From the NCBI RefSeq assembly GCF_002875705.1, contig NZ_MCZZ01000109.1:1-64000 (forward strand): 64,000 bases of DNA, written 5' to 3'. How positions within the stretch are numbered: the stretch's first letter is position 1; every line of letters begins with the position of its first letter. This document shows positions 9,843 to 18,107 of this stretch, one piece after another. Under the pieces are notes generated by a model that was given only the letters and a program-made list of their open reading frames with translations, was not told the DNA's origin and made no database searches. Source of the stretch: Vibrio sp. 10N.261.45.E2 (lineage in GTDB: Bacteria; Pseudomonadota; Gammaproteobacteria; Enterobacterales; Vibrionaceae). The translations under genes and the position numbers were made by a program.

Positions 9843-10064
9843 ATGAAACGTGCTAGCTCTACATATCGATTACAACTGATTAAAGAAGTGGCAACCCGCC
9901 GAGATCGTCAACATTCCAATGACCCGATGGCAAACTACATACAAACCCTAATAGATAACAAAGATGATTGTGATACTTCGGTTGAACGCAACCATAGATT
10001 CAGTGGCAGTCATTTCGATGAACACATAGGTGGTTGGGTAAGCGACCACTGGGGTAATAAGTAG
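9843..10064 (+). CDS. hypothetical protein, 73 residues
   Basis: A small hydrophilic protein with no recognised domain and no signal or membrane segment. It starts with the basic MKRASSTYRLQLIKEVATRR and ends in an aromatic segment FDEHIGGWVSDHWGNK. An excellent ribosome site (AGGAGG at about 9830-9835) sits just before the ATG at 9843, which is the main evidence that it is a gene. It stands alone between the helicase and the thiamine-binding-like protein. Function unknown. Confidence 0.65.
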   Translation: MKRASSTYRLQLIKEVATRRDRQHSNDPMANYIQTLIDNKDDCDTSVERNHRFSGSHFDEHIGGWVSDHWGNK

Positions 10065-10191
10065 GAAAACGAGAATAATCCAACCAGCATAGTCGCTGTA
10101 GAATTTGTCTCCGCATTAACCTATCATCTGCAACAAATCCCTACCCTAGAGTAAGCAGAAAGTGTCTGAGTTAAAAAGAGAAAAAGAAGTG

Positions 10192-10494
10192 ATGGTTGCC
10201 TTCCAAGTGATACCTCGCGTTAAAGAAGGCAACAACTTCGAAGTGGTTGATAAAGCCATTGAAGTTGTGAAAGCTGCCGATGTGACTTTCCAAGTCGGTG
10301 CAATGGAAACCACGATGAAAGGCGAACTCACCCAATTACTCGATATTGTTAAAAAAGCAGAACAAGCTTGCTACGATGCAGGGGCAATAGAAGTGATCAC
10401 AAACATCAAGATTCACAGCAAAACCACCGAGGCAGACGATACGTTTTGCACATACCATCGTGGTGTAACGAAAGCGAATCACATGTTTGTTTAG
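10192..10494 (+). CDS. MTH1187/YkoF-like thiamine-binding family protein (DUF77)
   Basis: A 100-residue soluble protein of the MTH1187/YkoF-type ferredoxin-like fold. It shows the usual start VAFQVIPR, a central FQVGAMETTMKGE region lining the ligand pocket, and a long amphipathic helix. Family members bind thiamine or its precursors (HMP) in the cytoplasm, but the role in vibrios is not established. The ATG at 10192 is preferred because family proteins start at this strand and GAAAAAGAAG lies upstream; an in-frame GTG at 10162 would add ten residues. No thiamine riboswitch was seen before it. Confidence 0.7.
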   Translation: MVAFQVIPRVKEGNNFEVVDKAIEVVKAADVTFQVGAMETTMKGELTQLLDIVKKAEQACYDAGAIEVITNIKIHSKTTEADDTFCTYHRGVTKANHMFV

Positions 10495-10551
10495 TAAGGT
10501 TTTAGTTTCTGAAAACTGAGCTTGAAGAAAGGCTCTGAAGAACCGGTAGTG

Positions 10552-10719
10552 TTATTGAAAAGGCATGTCTGAAAGGTGAGAGAGGATTTCCAGTCGTTCT
10601 TCTTCTGACATGGAGTGCCAATCACGCGGCGCTTCTTCAGGGTCATCTTTAGCCCCGATCGGTTTTCGGTCCAAAGCTTTGACTGGCTCTTTTTTAAGTT
10701 TTACGTTCTTTTTATTCAT
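10552..10719 (-). CDS. small conserved-looking protein, 55 residues
   Basis: A short gene easily overlooked by length filters. It encodes 55 residues with a Lys-rich N-terminus (MNKKNVKLKK), a middle with Asp/Glu/Pro, and a helical end (DWHSMSEEERLEILSHLSDM). An AAGGAG ribosome site lies about nine bases before the ATG at 10719, which strongly supports translation. No family is recognised with certainty. It is convergent with the thiamine-binding-like gene and lies downstream of the DUF1289 gene on the same strand, about 110 bases away. Confidence 0.7.
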   Translation of the reverse strand: MNKKNVKLKKEPVKALDRKPIGAKDDPEEAPRDWHSMSEEERLEILSHLSDMPFQ

Positions 10720-10828
10720 ACCGACACCACTCCTTCGGGTACAAAGGTACCTACTTTAATATTACACCCCAACCATTATGTAAAGTAATAGTTACTCCGG
10801 AGTTAAATAAAATATTAATACTTGCTCT

Positions 10829-11089
10829 TTAGCTAAAAAGATCTCTTTGGGGGCTTGCATTTCCCTCTTCTTCAACCGGCTGACCAACCAAGTTTTTTTG
10901 CTTCATTATTTTTCTTCTATAGCGCTGACGACACAGCTTTATGACGTGCAATTGTTCTGACGGCGTCATAGATATCCAATTAAAGCGCTCTTCTCTTTTG
11001 CGCATACAACCATTGCAATAGCCTTTGTCATCGCTTGAACAAACCCCAACGCAAGGGCTTGGAACTTGGAAAAACTCTAACTGCTCCAC
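10829..11089 (-). CDS. DUF1289 family cysteine-rich protein
   Basis: An 86-residue protein whose first half is the DUF1289 domain: PSPCVGVCSSDDKGYCNGCMR, with four cysteines spaced as a probable metal-binding knuckle, followed by the conserved EERFNWISMTPSEQ. The second half is basic and then acidic and of low complexity. Proteins of this family are small, widespread in proteobacteria and of unknown function. The start at 11089 fits the family. It is monocistronic and divergent from the META lipoprotein gene. Confidence 0.85.
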   Translation of the reverse strand: MEQLEFFQVPSPCVGVCSSDDKGYCNGCMRKREERFNWISMTPSEQLHVIKLCRQRYRRKIMKQKNLVGQPVEEEGNASPQRDLFS

Positions 11090-11280
11090 TGTGCCTCCTT
11101 ACACATCCAAAATTACGCTTACTATCTCAAAAATAAGCGATTAATTTGTCGCCTAGCTCATGAAATCCATACTAAACTATGACCTTATACTGACACATAT
11201 AGTGTTTTGTAAACTATACTTTGAACCCATCAAGTTACTCTTATTCGGTAACTTCGTTCTTTCCTTTGGAGCCTTATAAT

Positions 11281-11727
11281 ATGAAGTTTAGTTCAAAAAA
11301 ATTACTAGCAGTAGCCGCTTTACCTATGATGCTAGCAGCATGCACAACAACAGGTGACAACGCTATGCAAGTAACACCAACCGATCTACAGCACCATAAT
11401 TGGGAACTTGCGCAAATTGATGGCAAGGACATTGCGAAAAGCGAAGATCAAGCAGCTCCTCGTCTAGCGATCGGCGAAAAGATGACTGCAAACGGCATGG
11501 CTGGTTGTAACAACTTCTTCGGCCAAGGCGAGCTGAAAGACGGTCAATTCCGTATCAAGCAAATGGGCATGACAATGAAAATGTGTCAAGGCTCCGCGAT
11601 GGAAATCGAACAATCGGTTTCTGCTACTCTGAGCGAGTGGAGCGACGTAACTCTAACAAACGATACGCTAGTACTGAAAAACGATGTACACACGCTAACG
11701 TACACAATTCGTGACTGGGTAAACTAA
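11281..11727 (+). CDS. META-domain lipoprotein, HslJ-like
   Basis: A 148-residue outer-membrane or periplasmic lipoprotein. The signal peptide ends in a lipobox LAAC with the lipidated Cys at residue 21. The mature part is a META domain: LQHHNWELAQIDGK, then GCNNFFGQGEL and MTMKMCQGSAMEIEQ, matching E. coli HslJ, which is linked to heat shock and novobiocin resistance. Upstream in-frame codons exist from 11221, but the ATG at 11281 gives a perfect signal peptide and has GGAG before it. A strong terminator follows. Confidence 0.85.
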   Translation: MKFSSKKLLAVAALPMMLAACTTTGDNAMQVTPTDLQHHNWELAQIDGKDIAKSEDQAAPRLAIGEKMTANGMAGCNNFFGQGELKDGQFRIKQMGMTMKMCQGSAMEIEQSVSATLSEWSDVTLTNDTLVLKNDVHTLTYTIRDWVN

Positions 11728-11752
11728 TCCGTCATCGAACCAAACACTGATT

Positions 11753-11776
11753 AAAGGAGCCTAAGGCTCCTTTTTT
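11753..11776 (+). terminator. intrinsic terminator of the META lipoprotein gene
   Basis: Arms AAAGGAGCC / GGCTCCTTT with a TAA loop followed by T-rich sequence. Confidence 0.9.
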
Positions 11777-12108
11777 ATTGTCGACTTGCCCTCACTATTT
11801 CTTCAAAATTGACACTCATCACCGACTTTTAGCACCAACCTCCAATAAACCTCAAAAATCTCTCATTTAGATGCAATAAATTCACCTGTTAAGCGGTCTG
11901 TTGCTAGGATGGCAAAAGCCTAGAGTCTGTTGAGTTTGTGAGATAATTGAATATCGAACAAAACTCAACCGCGAACTCCCTGCATCTTCTCAAGTAATTG
12001 ATTGAATTTACTGTTGAATTAGAAATTATTTCAGAAACAGATAGAATAACTATTAGGGAGTTCGAAAATACAATGCTCTTGCCCGTTCACTACCAAATGG
12101 AAAAGTTT
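11777..12108 (+). promoter_or_regulatory. leader region of the ynjBCDF operon
   Basis: A 332-base gap with no convincing gene. It holds a small hairpin (CTAGG 11904-11908 with CCTAG 11919-11923, closing a GGC-AAAA-GCC tip) and a longer-range pairing GTTGAGTTT (11929-11937) with AAACTCAAC (11961-11969). Together these suggest a structured 5' leader. No known riboswitch class was recognised. Confidence 0.35.
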
Positions 12109-13275
12109 ATGAACAAGATAGTAAGTACGTTAGGAATCATGGCAACCGTTGCATACAGCGCAACCATTTATGCTGATGAAGCAACATCCACCGACAGTTG
12201 GAACCAAATAGAACAGCAGGCAGAGGGAGAAACTGTCTACTTTCATGCTTGGGGCGGAAGCCAAGAGATCAATCGTTACCTACAGTGGGCAGGCAAGAAA
12301 TTACAAAGCGACTACGGTGTCACGTTAAAGCATGTGAAAGTAACCGATATTGCAGAAACCACTACTCGACTACTCGCTGAAAAAGCGGCTGGAAAGAACA
12401 GCGAAGGCAGCGTCGATATCGTTTGGATCAATGGCGAGAACTTTCGTTCGATGAAAGACAACGCGCTATTGTTTGGGCCGTTTACAGAATCACTTCCAAA
12501 TTGGCAGTATGTCGATAAGTCTATGCCAATTGATGTCGATTTCTCGGAGCCGACAGAAGGCTTAGAAGCACCGTGGGGTGTTGGACAACTTGTGTTCATT
12601 CACGACCAAGAGACACTGCACAATCCACCACAATCGTTTTCAGAGATGTTGAGCTACGCTCAAGCTTTCCCGAACCGCTTAAGCTACCCTCGCCCACCTG
12701 AATTTCATGGTACGAGCTTCATTAAGTCTCTACTGATTGAACTAACAGACAATAACCCTTCGCTGGCCCAGCCAGTTTCAGAAGACAACTTCCAAGAAGT
12801 GACGGCACCACTTTGGGCTTACTTAGATAAATTCCATAAAGTGGCATGGCGCGGTGGTAAACAATTCCCAGCAGGCACATCGGAAAGCATCCAACTTCTG
12901 GATGACGGACAGCTCGATCTCGCGATTACGTTCAATCCAAACTCTGTTTATTCAGCACAAGCAAGTGGTCGCCTAGCCGAAACCACCAAGGCTTATGCTC
13001 TAGAAAGTGGCGCTTTATCTAACATTCACTTCCTTGCTATTCCTTGGAATGCCAATGCAACCGCAGGGGCTCAAGTGACCATTAACTTCTTACTGAGCCC
13101 AGAAGCACAGTCTCGCAAAGGTGACCTCAATGTTTGGGGCGATCCTTCGGTACTAAGCAGCAAGTACCTCACTGGCAGCGCTAAAAACACCCAGCAATTT
13201 AAATCAATTGATGAACCACACCCTAGCTGGCAAAACGCGCTCGAAAAAGAGTGGCTTAAGCGATACGGTAACTAA
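12109..13275 (+). CDS. ynjB: ABC transporter substrate-binding protein, YnjB-like
   Basis: A 388-residue periplasmic solute-binding protein with a Sec signal (MNKIVSTLGIMATVAYSATIYA). The mature part is of the extracellular solute-binding type 1 / YnjB family: VYFHAWGGSQEINRYLQW at the start, a hinge region VDIVWINGENF, and a late EPHPSWQNALEKEWLKRYG. It captures an unknown substrate for the permease and ATPase encoded next. Several in-frame starts lie upstream from 11998; the ATG at 12109 is chosen since it gives a clean signal peptide after GGAAAAG. The permease gene starts 5 bases after the stop. Confidence 0.85.
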   Translation: MNKIVSTLGIMATVAYSATIYADEATSTDSWNQIEQQAEGETVYFHAWGGSQEINRYLQWAGKKLQSDYGVTLKHVKVTDIAETTTRLLAEKAAGKNSEGSVDIVWINGENFRSMKDNALLFGPFTESLPNWQYVDKSMPIDVDFSEPTEGLEAPWGVGQLVFIHDQETLHNPPQSFSEMLSYAQAFPNRLSYPRPPEFHGTSFIKSLLIELTDNNPSLAQPVSEDNFQEVTAPLWAYLDKFHKVAWRGGKQFPAGTSESIQLLDDGQLDLAITFNPNSVYSAQASGRLAETTKAYALESGALSNIHFLAIPWNANATAGAQVTINFLLSPEAQSRKGDLNVWGDPSVLSSKYLTGSAKNTQQFKSIDEPHPSWQNALEKEWLKRYGN

Positions 13276-13280
13276 GCTTG

Positions 13281-14981
13281 ATGCTACGCGCTCTATATTT
13301 TGTTGTCATAGCGGTGTGCATTATCCCAACCATTCCTGGGGTAGCGGGAGTCGTGGCTTCGTCACTGAGTTTCATCCCGCCCCTAGGTTTAGAGGAGCCG
13401 ACACTCAACGGTTTTAGCCAAGTCTTTCAATGGGAAGGGGCTTTGCACTCTATTGGCTTAAGCCTAGGTTCAGCGGTTGCAAGCAGCTATATTGCCTGCT
13501 TCCTGACCTTTTGTATTCTTCAAGCCTCTTGGGGAAACCAATTTTGGAGAAAGATTGAGTTAACGCTATCACCGATGCTTGCCATTCCACATGTGGCTTT
13601 CGCTATCGGCTTTGCTTTTCTGTTTAGCCCAACGGGGCTTGGCGCAAGAGCCATACATCACTTGCTCGGCGAATCGGCTACGAGCTCTGAATTGGCTTTG
13701 TTGGTTAAAGATCCATATGCATTCGGCTTGATCATCATGCTGGCACTCAAAGAAGTACCCTTCTTATTGCTGATGAGCATTTCGATACTGCAGCAAATTG
13801 ATGTAGAGCGTATCATTAAGGTCAGTGCATCTCTGGGTTATAGCCGTGATCAGATCTGGTGGAAATGTATTTTCCCACAATGGTTTACTAAGCTTCGCTT
13901 CCCAATGTTGGCCGTGCTCGCTTACAGTGTCTCGGTTGTCGATATTGCTCTGATCATTGGCCCAACCAACCCGCCGACCTTTGCCGTTTTAGTATGGCAA
14001 TGGTTCAACGATCCTGACCTTAATTTACTCCCGCGAGCTGCTGCTGGTGCCATCGTTTTGTTTGGCTTAGCTTCATTGATCATCGCCTTGGCGCGCTTAG
14101 TTGAATGGGCAATTCTTAAGTACTTTCGAACTTGGCAGTATTCAGGCAGAACAGGCGCAAACCTTCCGGGGAAAACCGTGTTTACTGTGCTTGCTGCGTT
14201 GTCACTGCTTATCATTCCATTGATGGTGATTTGGAGTGTTGCCCAACGTTGGCGTTTCCCAGACCTGCTCCCTAGCCGATATAGCACGCGTTTCTGGGAG
14301 TTTGAGTGGGATGGCATCATCAGTACCGTCGGACAAAGTTTGTGGATTGGCTTGATTGCCGCTTCAGTCGCTTTGTTGCTTGCGCTGGTTGCTCACGAAT
14401 ACAGAATCAAATACAAGTGGCAAGTTCCGGGCTTCATTATCGCTATTCCAATGTTGATACCACAGCTCTCTGTGCTGTTTGGTATGCAAGTTACGACCCT
14501 CTACATTGGCAGCAGTGCCTATGAGTTCTGGGTGATTTGGGCGCATGTTTTCTTTGCTTTCCCGTTTGTATATTTGTCTTTGGATGGCCCGTGGAAAAGC
14601 TTCAATGATGGTTTGATTAAAGCATCGCTTAGCCTTGGTAAGTCGCCATTTCAGAGTTGGTATTCAATCAAACTGCCAATCCTACTTCCTGCTATTGCTT
14701 TTGCTTGGGCGGTCGGGATCAGTGTGAGCTTGGCTCAGTACCTACCGACATTGATGCTCGGCGCAGGACGCATAAGCACAATCACCACAGAAGCCGTTGC
14801 GCTAACGAGTGGTTTCGACCGCAGAGTGACCGCTATTTACACCATTTGGCAGGCCTTATTGCCTCTATTCTTTTTCTCTTTAGCGATATTAGTCAGCCGA
14901 CTTCAGCTCAGATATCGCCGTCTTACTTTCAAAGGTTTCCTAAGTAATGAGTCTGTACCTCAACGACCTCGCCATCCGTAA
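13281..14981 (+). CDS. ynjC: ABC transporter permease, fused double type, YnjC-like
   Basis: A 566-residue inner-membrane protein carrying two copies of the binding-protein-dependent permease domain in one chain, as in YnjC and the Fbp/ThiP-type permeases. Many hydrophobic segments are visible. Each half has a cytoplasmic EAA-like loop (VSASLGYSRDQIWWKCIFP in the first, ASLSLGKSPFQSWYSIKLP in the second) that docks on the ATPase. It follows ynjB by five bases and overlaps ynjD by about 35 bases, so the genes are translated together. Substrate unknown. Confidence 0.85.
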   Translation: MLRALYFVVIAVCIIPTIPGVAGVVASSLSFIPPLGLEEPTLNGFSQVFQWEGALHSIGLSLGSAVASSYIACFLTFCILQASWGNQFWRKIELTLSPMLAIPHVAFAIGFAFLFSPTGLGARAIHHLLGESATSSELALLVKDPYAFGLIIMLALKEVPFLLLMSISILQQIDVERIIKVSASLGYSRDQIWWKCIFPQWFTKLRFPMLAVLAYSVSVVDIALIIGPTNPPTFAVLVWQWFNDPDLNLLPRAAAGAIVLFGLASLIIALARLVEWAILKYFRTWQYSGRTGANLPGKTVFTVLAALSLLIIPLMVIWSVAQRWRFPDLLPSRYSTRFWEFEWDGIISTVGQSLWIGLIAASVALLLALVAHEYRIKYKWQVPGFIIAIPMLIPQLSVLFGMQVTTLYIGSSAYEFWVIWAHVFFAFPFVYLSLDGPWKSFNDGLIKASLSLGKSPFQSWYSIKLPILLPAIAFAWAVGISVSLAQYLPTLMLGAGRISTITTEAVALTSGFDRRVTAIYTIWQALLPLFFFSLAILVSRLQLRYRRLTFKGFLSNESVPQRPRHP

Positions 14982-15597
14982 AACCGATGGGGATTCGCTG
15001 TTCTCAGCGCTAAACGTAACATTAAAATCTGGCCAAATACTGGCTTTGATGGGGCCGAGTGGTTGCGGAAAGTCGACCTTATTGGATGCGATTGCTGGTC
15101 ACCTAAGTGAAGAGTTTTCATATTCGGGCACCGTTGTGTTGAACGATATTCCGCTGGACGACCTACCTTCACATCAACGCGAAGTCGGTATTTTGTTTCA
15201 AGATGACTTACTGTTCCCTCATCTCAAAGTATGGGAAAACTTGGCATTCTCATTACCTAACTCAGTTAAAGGCTCTGCTCGTCAACAACAAGCAATGGCT
15301 GCGCTAAAAGACATAGAGCTAACTCACTTGGCAGAGTCTTTCCCGGATCAAATATCTGGTGGTCAACGTGCGAGAATAAGCCTAACTCGTATGTTATTAG
15401 CTAAACCGAAACTCGCCCTACTCGACGAACCGTTCAGTAAGCTAGACCAAGAGTTAAGAGCACAATTTCGTGATTGGGTGTTCGAACAACTGACCAAAGC
15501 AAATATCCCAACATTAATGGTCACGCATGACGAAGCCGATGTACCTCAAGGGGCAGAAGTCCTATCTTGGCCATGGAGAAATAACAATGTTGGATAA
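14947..15597 (+). CDS. ynjD: ABC transporter ATP-binding protein, YnjD-like
   Basis: A 216-residue ABC ATPase with Walker A GPSGCGKST, Q-loop in LFQDDLLF, signature SGGQRAR, Walker B LALLDEP and switch histidine VTHDEAD. It powers the importer formed with YnjB and YnjC. At 216 residues it lacks the C-terminal regulatory domain of MalK-type ATPases. Its start lies inside the 3' end of ynjC, and its own end overlaps the start of ynjF by 11 bases. In E. coli a sulfurtransferase gene, ynjE, lies between ynjD and ynjF; here it is missing. Confidence 0.88.
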   Translation: MSLYLNDLAIRKTDGDSLFSALNVTLKSGQILALMGPSGCGKSTLLDAIAGHLSEEFSYSGTVVLNDIPLDDLPSHQREVGILFQDDLLFPHLKVWENLAFSLPNSVKGSARQQQAMAALKDIELTHLAESFPDQISGGQRARISLTRMLLAKPKLALLDEPFSKLDQELRAQFRDWVFEQLTKANIPTLMVTHDEADVPQGAEVLSWPWRNNNVG

Positions 15598-16204
15598 GTA
15601 CTCCATCAAGGTCATTAAATGGCCATTAAATCAGTCGGCTAAGTTACTTAACCAATTTGGTATCACGGCGAACCAAACCACCCTATTTGGATTTTTAGTC
15701 GGCTGTTTAGCGTTCCCGGCGTTAGCATTTCAACAATATGAGTGGGCGTTAGGCTTTATTGTATTCAACCGAGTATGTGACGGACTTGATGGCGCTTTGG
15801 CTCGAATCCAAGGCATTAGTGATGCGGGTGGCTTCCTCGATATCAGCCTAGATTTCCTTTTCTACTCGCTGATTCCTTTTGGCTTTGTGATTGCCAATCC
15901 TGAACACAACGCCATTGCCGGTGCATTTTTGATCTTCTCTTTTATCGGCACAGGCAGCAGCTTTTTAGCGTTTGCAGTAATGGCAGGCAAACGAGGTATC
16001 GAGAATCCCGTTTATAAACATAAGTCTCTTTATTATATGTCTGGGCTAACCGAGGGTACGGAAACCATCGCCTGTTTCATCGCTTTCTGCATTTGGCCTC
16101 AGCACTTTGCGGTTATCGCGTACACCTTTGGTGCGGCTTGTTGGCTAACTACGTTCATGCGTATTTATTTTGGTTTTCAGACTCTTAAGAATCAAACCAG
16201 CTGA
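15587..16204 (+). CDS. ynjF: CDP-alcohol phosphatidyltransferase family protein, YnjF-like
   Basis: A 205-residue integral membrane enzyme with about six hydrophobic segments. The CDP-alcohol phosphotransferase motif is clear: CDGLDGALAR, then GGFLDISLD, giving D(x2)DG(x2)AR and G(x3)D(x3)D. Such enzymes transfer a phosphatidyl group from CDP-diacylglycerol (or another CDP-alcohol) to a hydroxyl acceptor. The start ATG at 15587 has GGAGAAA before it and overlaps ynjD. The coupling to an ABC importer suggests the imported molecule may be the acceptor alcohol; that is inference. A strong terminator follows. Confidence 0.85.
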   Translation: MLDKYSIKVIKWPLNQSAKLLNQFGITANQTTLFGFLVGCLAFPALAFQQYEWALGFIVFNRVCDGLDGALARIQGISDAGGFLDISLDFLFYSLIPFGFVIANPEHNAIAGAFLIFSFIGTGSSFLAFAVMAGKRGIENPVYKHKSLYYMSGLTEGTETIACFIAFCIWPQHFAVIAYTFGAACWLTTFMRIYFGFQTLKNQTS

Positions 16205-16230
16205 TCTATGGCTCTCTATTCATTTAAACA

Positions 16231-16259
16231 AAAACGCCGCTCGAAATGAGCGGCGTTTT
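16231..16259. terminator. bidirectional intrinsic terminator
   Basis: Perfect 12-base arms AAAACGCCGCTC / GAGCGGCGTTTT with loop GAAAT, between the converging ynjF and methyltransferase genes. Confidence 0.92.
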
Positions 16260-16281
16260 GCTATCTGATGTTCGAGCTATC

Positions 16282-17235
16282 TTAAACGTCAGCAGAGTCG
16301 TTGATCTTAAATCTCAACACTTTCAAACTTGAATCAAGGTCAACATCGACAAACTCTGGCGGGTTGTCTAGACGTTCAATAAACTCAACGTTTGGCGCTT
16401 CTTCTGCCATCGTCTCAATCAAGAAATTTGGTGATACAGCCGGTGAGTTCACACACGCAATCACTTCACCACCTTCAGTTAGAAGCTCTGGCAAACGGCG
16501 TAAGATCTTTTTGTAATCTTTGGTTAAAGCAAAGCTGCCTTTTTGGAATGACGGCGGATCAATGATAACTAACTCGTAAGGGCCGCCCTTCTTGATTTTT
16601 CCCCACGACTTAAAGATATCGTAACCAAGGAAATTAACCGAACGCATATCGTGGTCATTCAGTCGGTGGTTATCGCGGCCTTTATTCAATGAACCACGAG
16701 ACATATCCACGTTCATACATTGGCGAGCACCACCAGCGATAGCCGCTACAGAGAAACCGCAAGTGTATGCGAACAAGTTAAGTACATTCTTACCCTTGGC
16801 ATTATCTTGTACCCACTGACGGCCATTACGCATGTCTAGGAACAAACCAAAGTTCTGATTACGGCCAATGTCGAGTTGATACTTAAGGCCGTGCTCAACC
16901 ACGACTGGAGAGTCGTTCAGTTCGCCCCATAGAACCTCAGAAGGCGCACCATCGGCATAACGGTGTTGCAAAACAATGCTTGTGCCCTGCTTTGCTTGCC
17001 AGATGTCTTTATTGGTAAGATCAACCAATCCAGCGTTGAGAGATGACAAGAACTCATCGTCTACTTCTTTGAATACGTTAACCAGTAGCTGTCCATCAAC
17101 CCAATCACATGTCAGTTGCTCTAGACCTGGCCAAAACTTACCACGACCGTGAAAGATACGACGCAGTTCATTCGGTACTTCATTAAGTTGCTGTTCAATA
17201 TGACTAAAAAACAGAGGTAAAGCTGATGCTTCCAT
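16282..17235 (-). CDS. class I SAM-dependent methyltransferase, RlmI/RlmK-like (COG1092)
   Basis: A 317-residue cytoplasmic methyltransferase. The SAM-binding motif I is VLNLFAYTCGFSVAA and the catalytic motif IV is IDPPSFQKGSFALTKDYKKI, typical of the 23S rRNA m5C/m7G RlmI-RlmK group. No N-terminal PUA domain is visible, so the exact RNA target is uncertain. The chosen ATG at 17235 has AAGTGAG before it; a GTG at 17247 would add four residues and overlap the upstream stop by four bases. It is downstream of a pseudouridine synthase gene, so the pair looks like an RNA modification operon. Confidence 0.8.
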   Translation of the reverse strand: MEASALPLFFSHIEQQLNEVPNELRRIFHGRGKFWPGLEQLTCDWVDGQLLVNVFKEVDDEFLSSLNAGLVDLTNKDIWQAKQGTSIVLQHRYADGAPSEVLWGELNDSPVVVEHGLKYQLDIGRNQNFGLFLDMRNGRQWVQDNAKGKNVLNLFAYTCGFSVAAIAGGARQCMNVDMSRGSLNKGRDNHRLNDHDMRSVNFLGYDIFKSWGKIKKGGPYELVIIDPPSFQKGSFALTKDYKKILRRLPELLTEGGEVIACVNSPAVSPNFLIETMAEEAPNVEFIERLDNPPEFVDVDLDSSLKVLRFKINDSADV

Positions 17236-17243
17236 TATTTCAC

Positions 17244-17942
17244 TCACTTAGTGTTTAGCTTTGGCCAAGTTAATGACCAAGGTTCAAGCCAACTGTCCAA
17301 ACCGTTAGAGACGGTTTCCTGATGCCACTTCTCACCCAAAGAGTTTAAGCTTCTTGGATCGCAGACATATTCGTAGGCTTGTGATTGATAGGTAAATCGA
17401 ATCGCGAAAGCATGCAGATAACCTCTGTCAGCCTCACTCGATGGATTATAAATAGGGTCACCAACAATGGCTGAACCGATCGACTTCATCGCGACACGGA
17501 TCTGGTGAGTTCGCCCCGTATAGGGTTTACATAAAAGTAGACGCTCACCGGGTTCAGCTGTTGCTGATAAAAATTGGGTAATCGCTGGGTTTTCTTTGCT
17601 AGTCAGTAGTTTCCAACTAGAGCGTCGTGAGCGCTCCATATCTCCAGAAATCAAACCCTGCTTTTTCTTTGGCTTCTTAGAGCCAATCGCAAGGTAGTAT
17701 TTCTCTACTTCACGCTTTGCAAAGAGCTTTGAAAGCTCGCTCGCCGCCGCCGCATTTTTTGCCAGCAGCAGAATGCCAGAGGTCATTTTATCAAGTCGAT
17801 GAACGAGATACAGCTTAGGCTCATTGATTGCCTTAGAAACTTCTTGAAGCAACATGGTATCACCATCGTCTTTGTGGACGCTGACACCAGGGTGCTTATT
17901 GATAAGTAAAAAATCAGAGTGGTTCAGAAGAATATCGAACAT
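17244..17942 (-). CDS. RluA-family pseudouridine synthase, TIGR01621-like
   Basis: A 232-residue RNA pseudouridine synthase. The catalytic Asp lies in YLVHRLDKMTSGILLLAK, the RluA-family motif II, and the late PYTGRTHQIRVAMKSIG is the conserved motif III. The N-terminus DFLLINKHPGVSVHKDD is motif I. There is no S4 domain. It converts uridine to pseudouridine in an unidentified RNA. The frame is open to 18032, but the ATG at 17942 gives a normal family start and follows GGAG. It is transcribed together with the methyltransferase gene immediately downstream. Confidence 0.82.
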   Translation of the reverse strand: MFDILLNHSDFLLINKHPGVSVHKDDGDTMLLQEVSKAINEPKLYLVHRLDKMTSGILLLAKNAAAASELSKLFAKREVEKYYLAIGSKKPKKKQGLISGDMERSRRSSWKLLTSKENPAITQFLSATAEPGERLLLCKPYTGRTHQIRVAMKSIGSAIVGDPIYNPSSEADRGYLHAFAIRFTYQSQAYEYVCDPRSLNSLGEKWHQETVSNGLDSWLEPWSLTWPKLNTK

Positions 17943-18107
17943 GTAAAGGCTAGCTCCATTGTAGAACGTGGAGTATACCGTGTCTGAACCCAGATTCCAG
18001 CTACGAAAAAGCCCAACTAACTCAATTAACATTGAATCATTGGGCTTCTCTTTATTTGTCCGCTTTAGGTAATCGGTTTTTAGTTCCGATTGAATACGGA
18101 CTGAGCA

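Noticed and set aside
10065-10191. Thiamine (TPP) riboswitch before the thiamine-binding family gene
   Set aside because: None of the conserved TPP riboswitch elements (such as CUGAGA and the GAACC/UGAUC segments in order) were seen.
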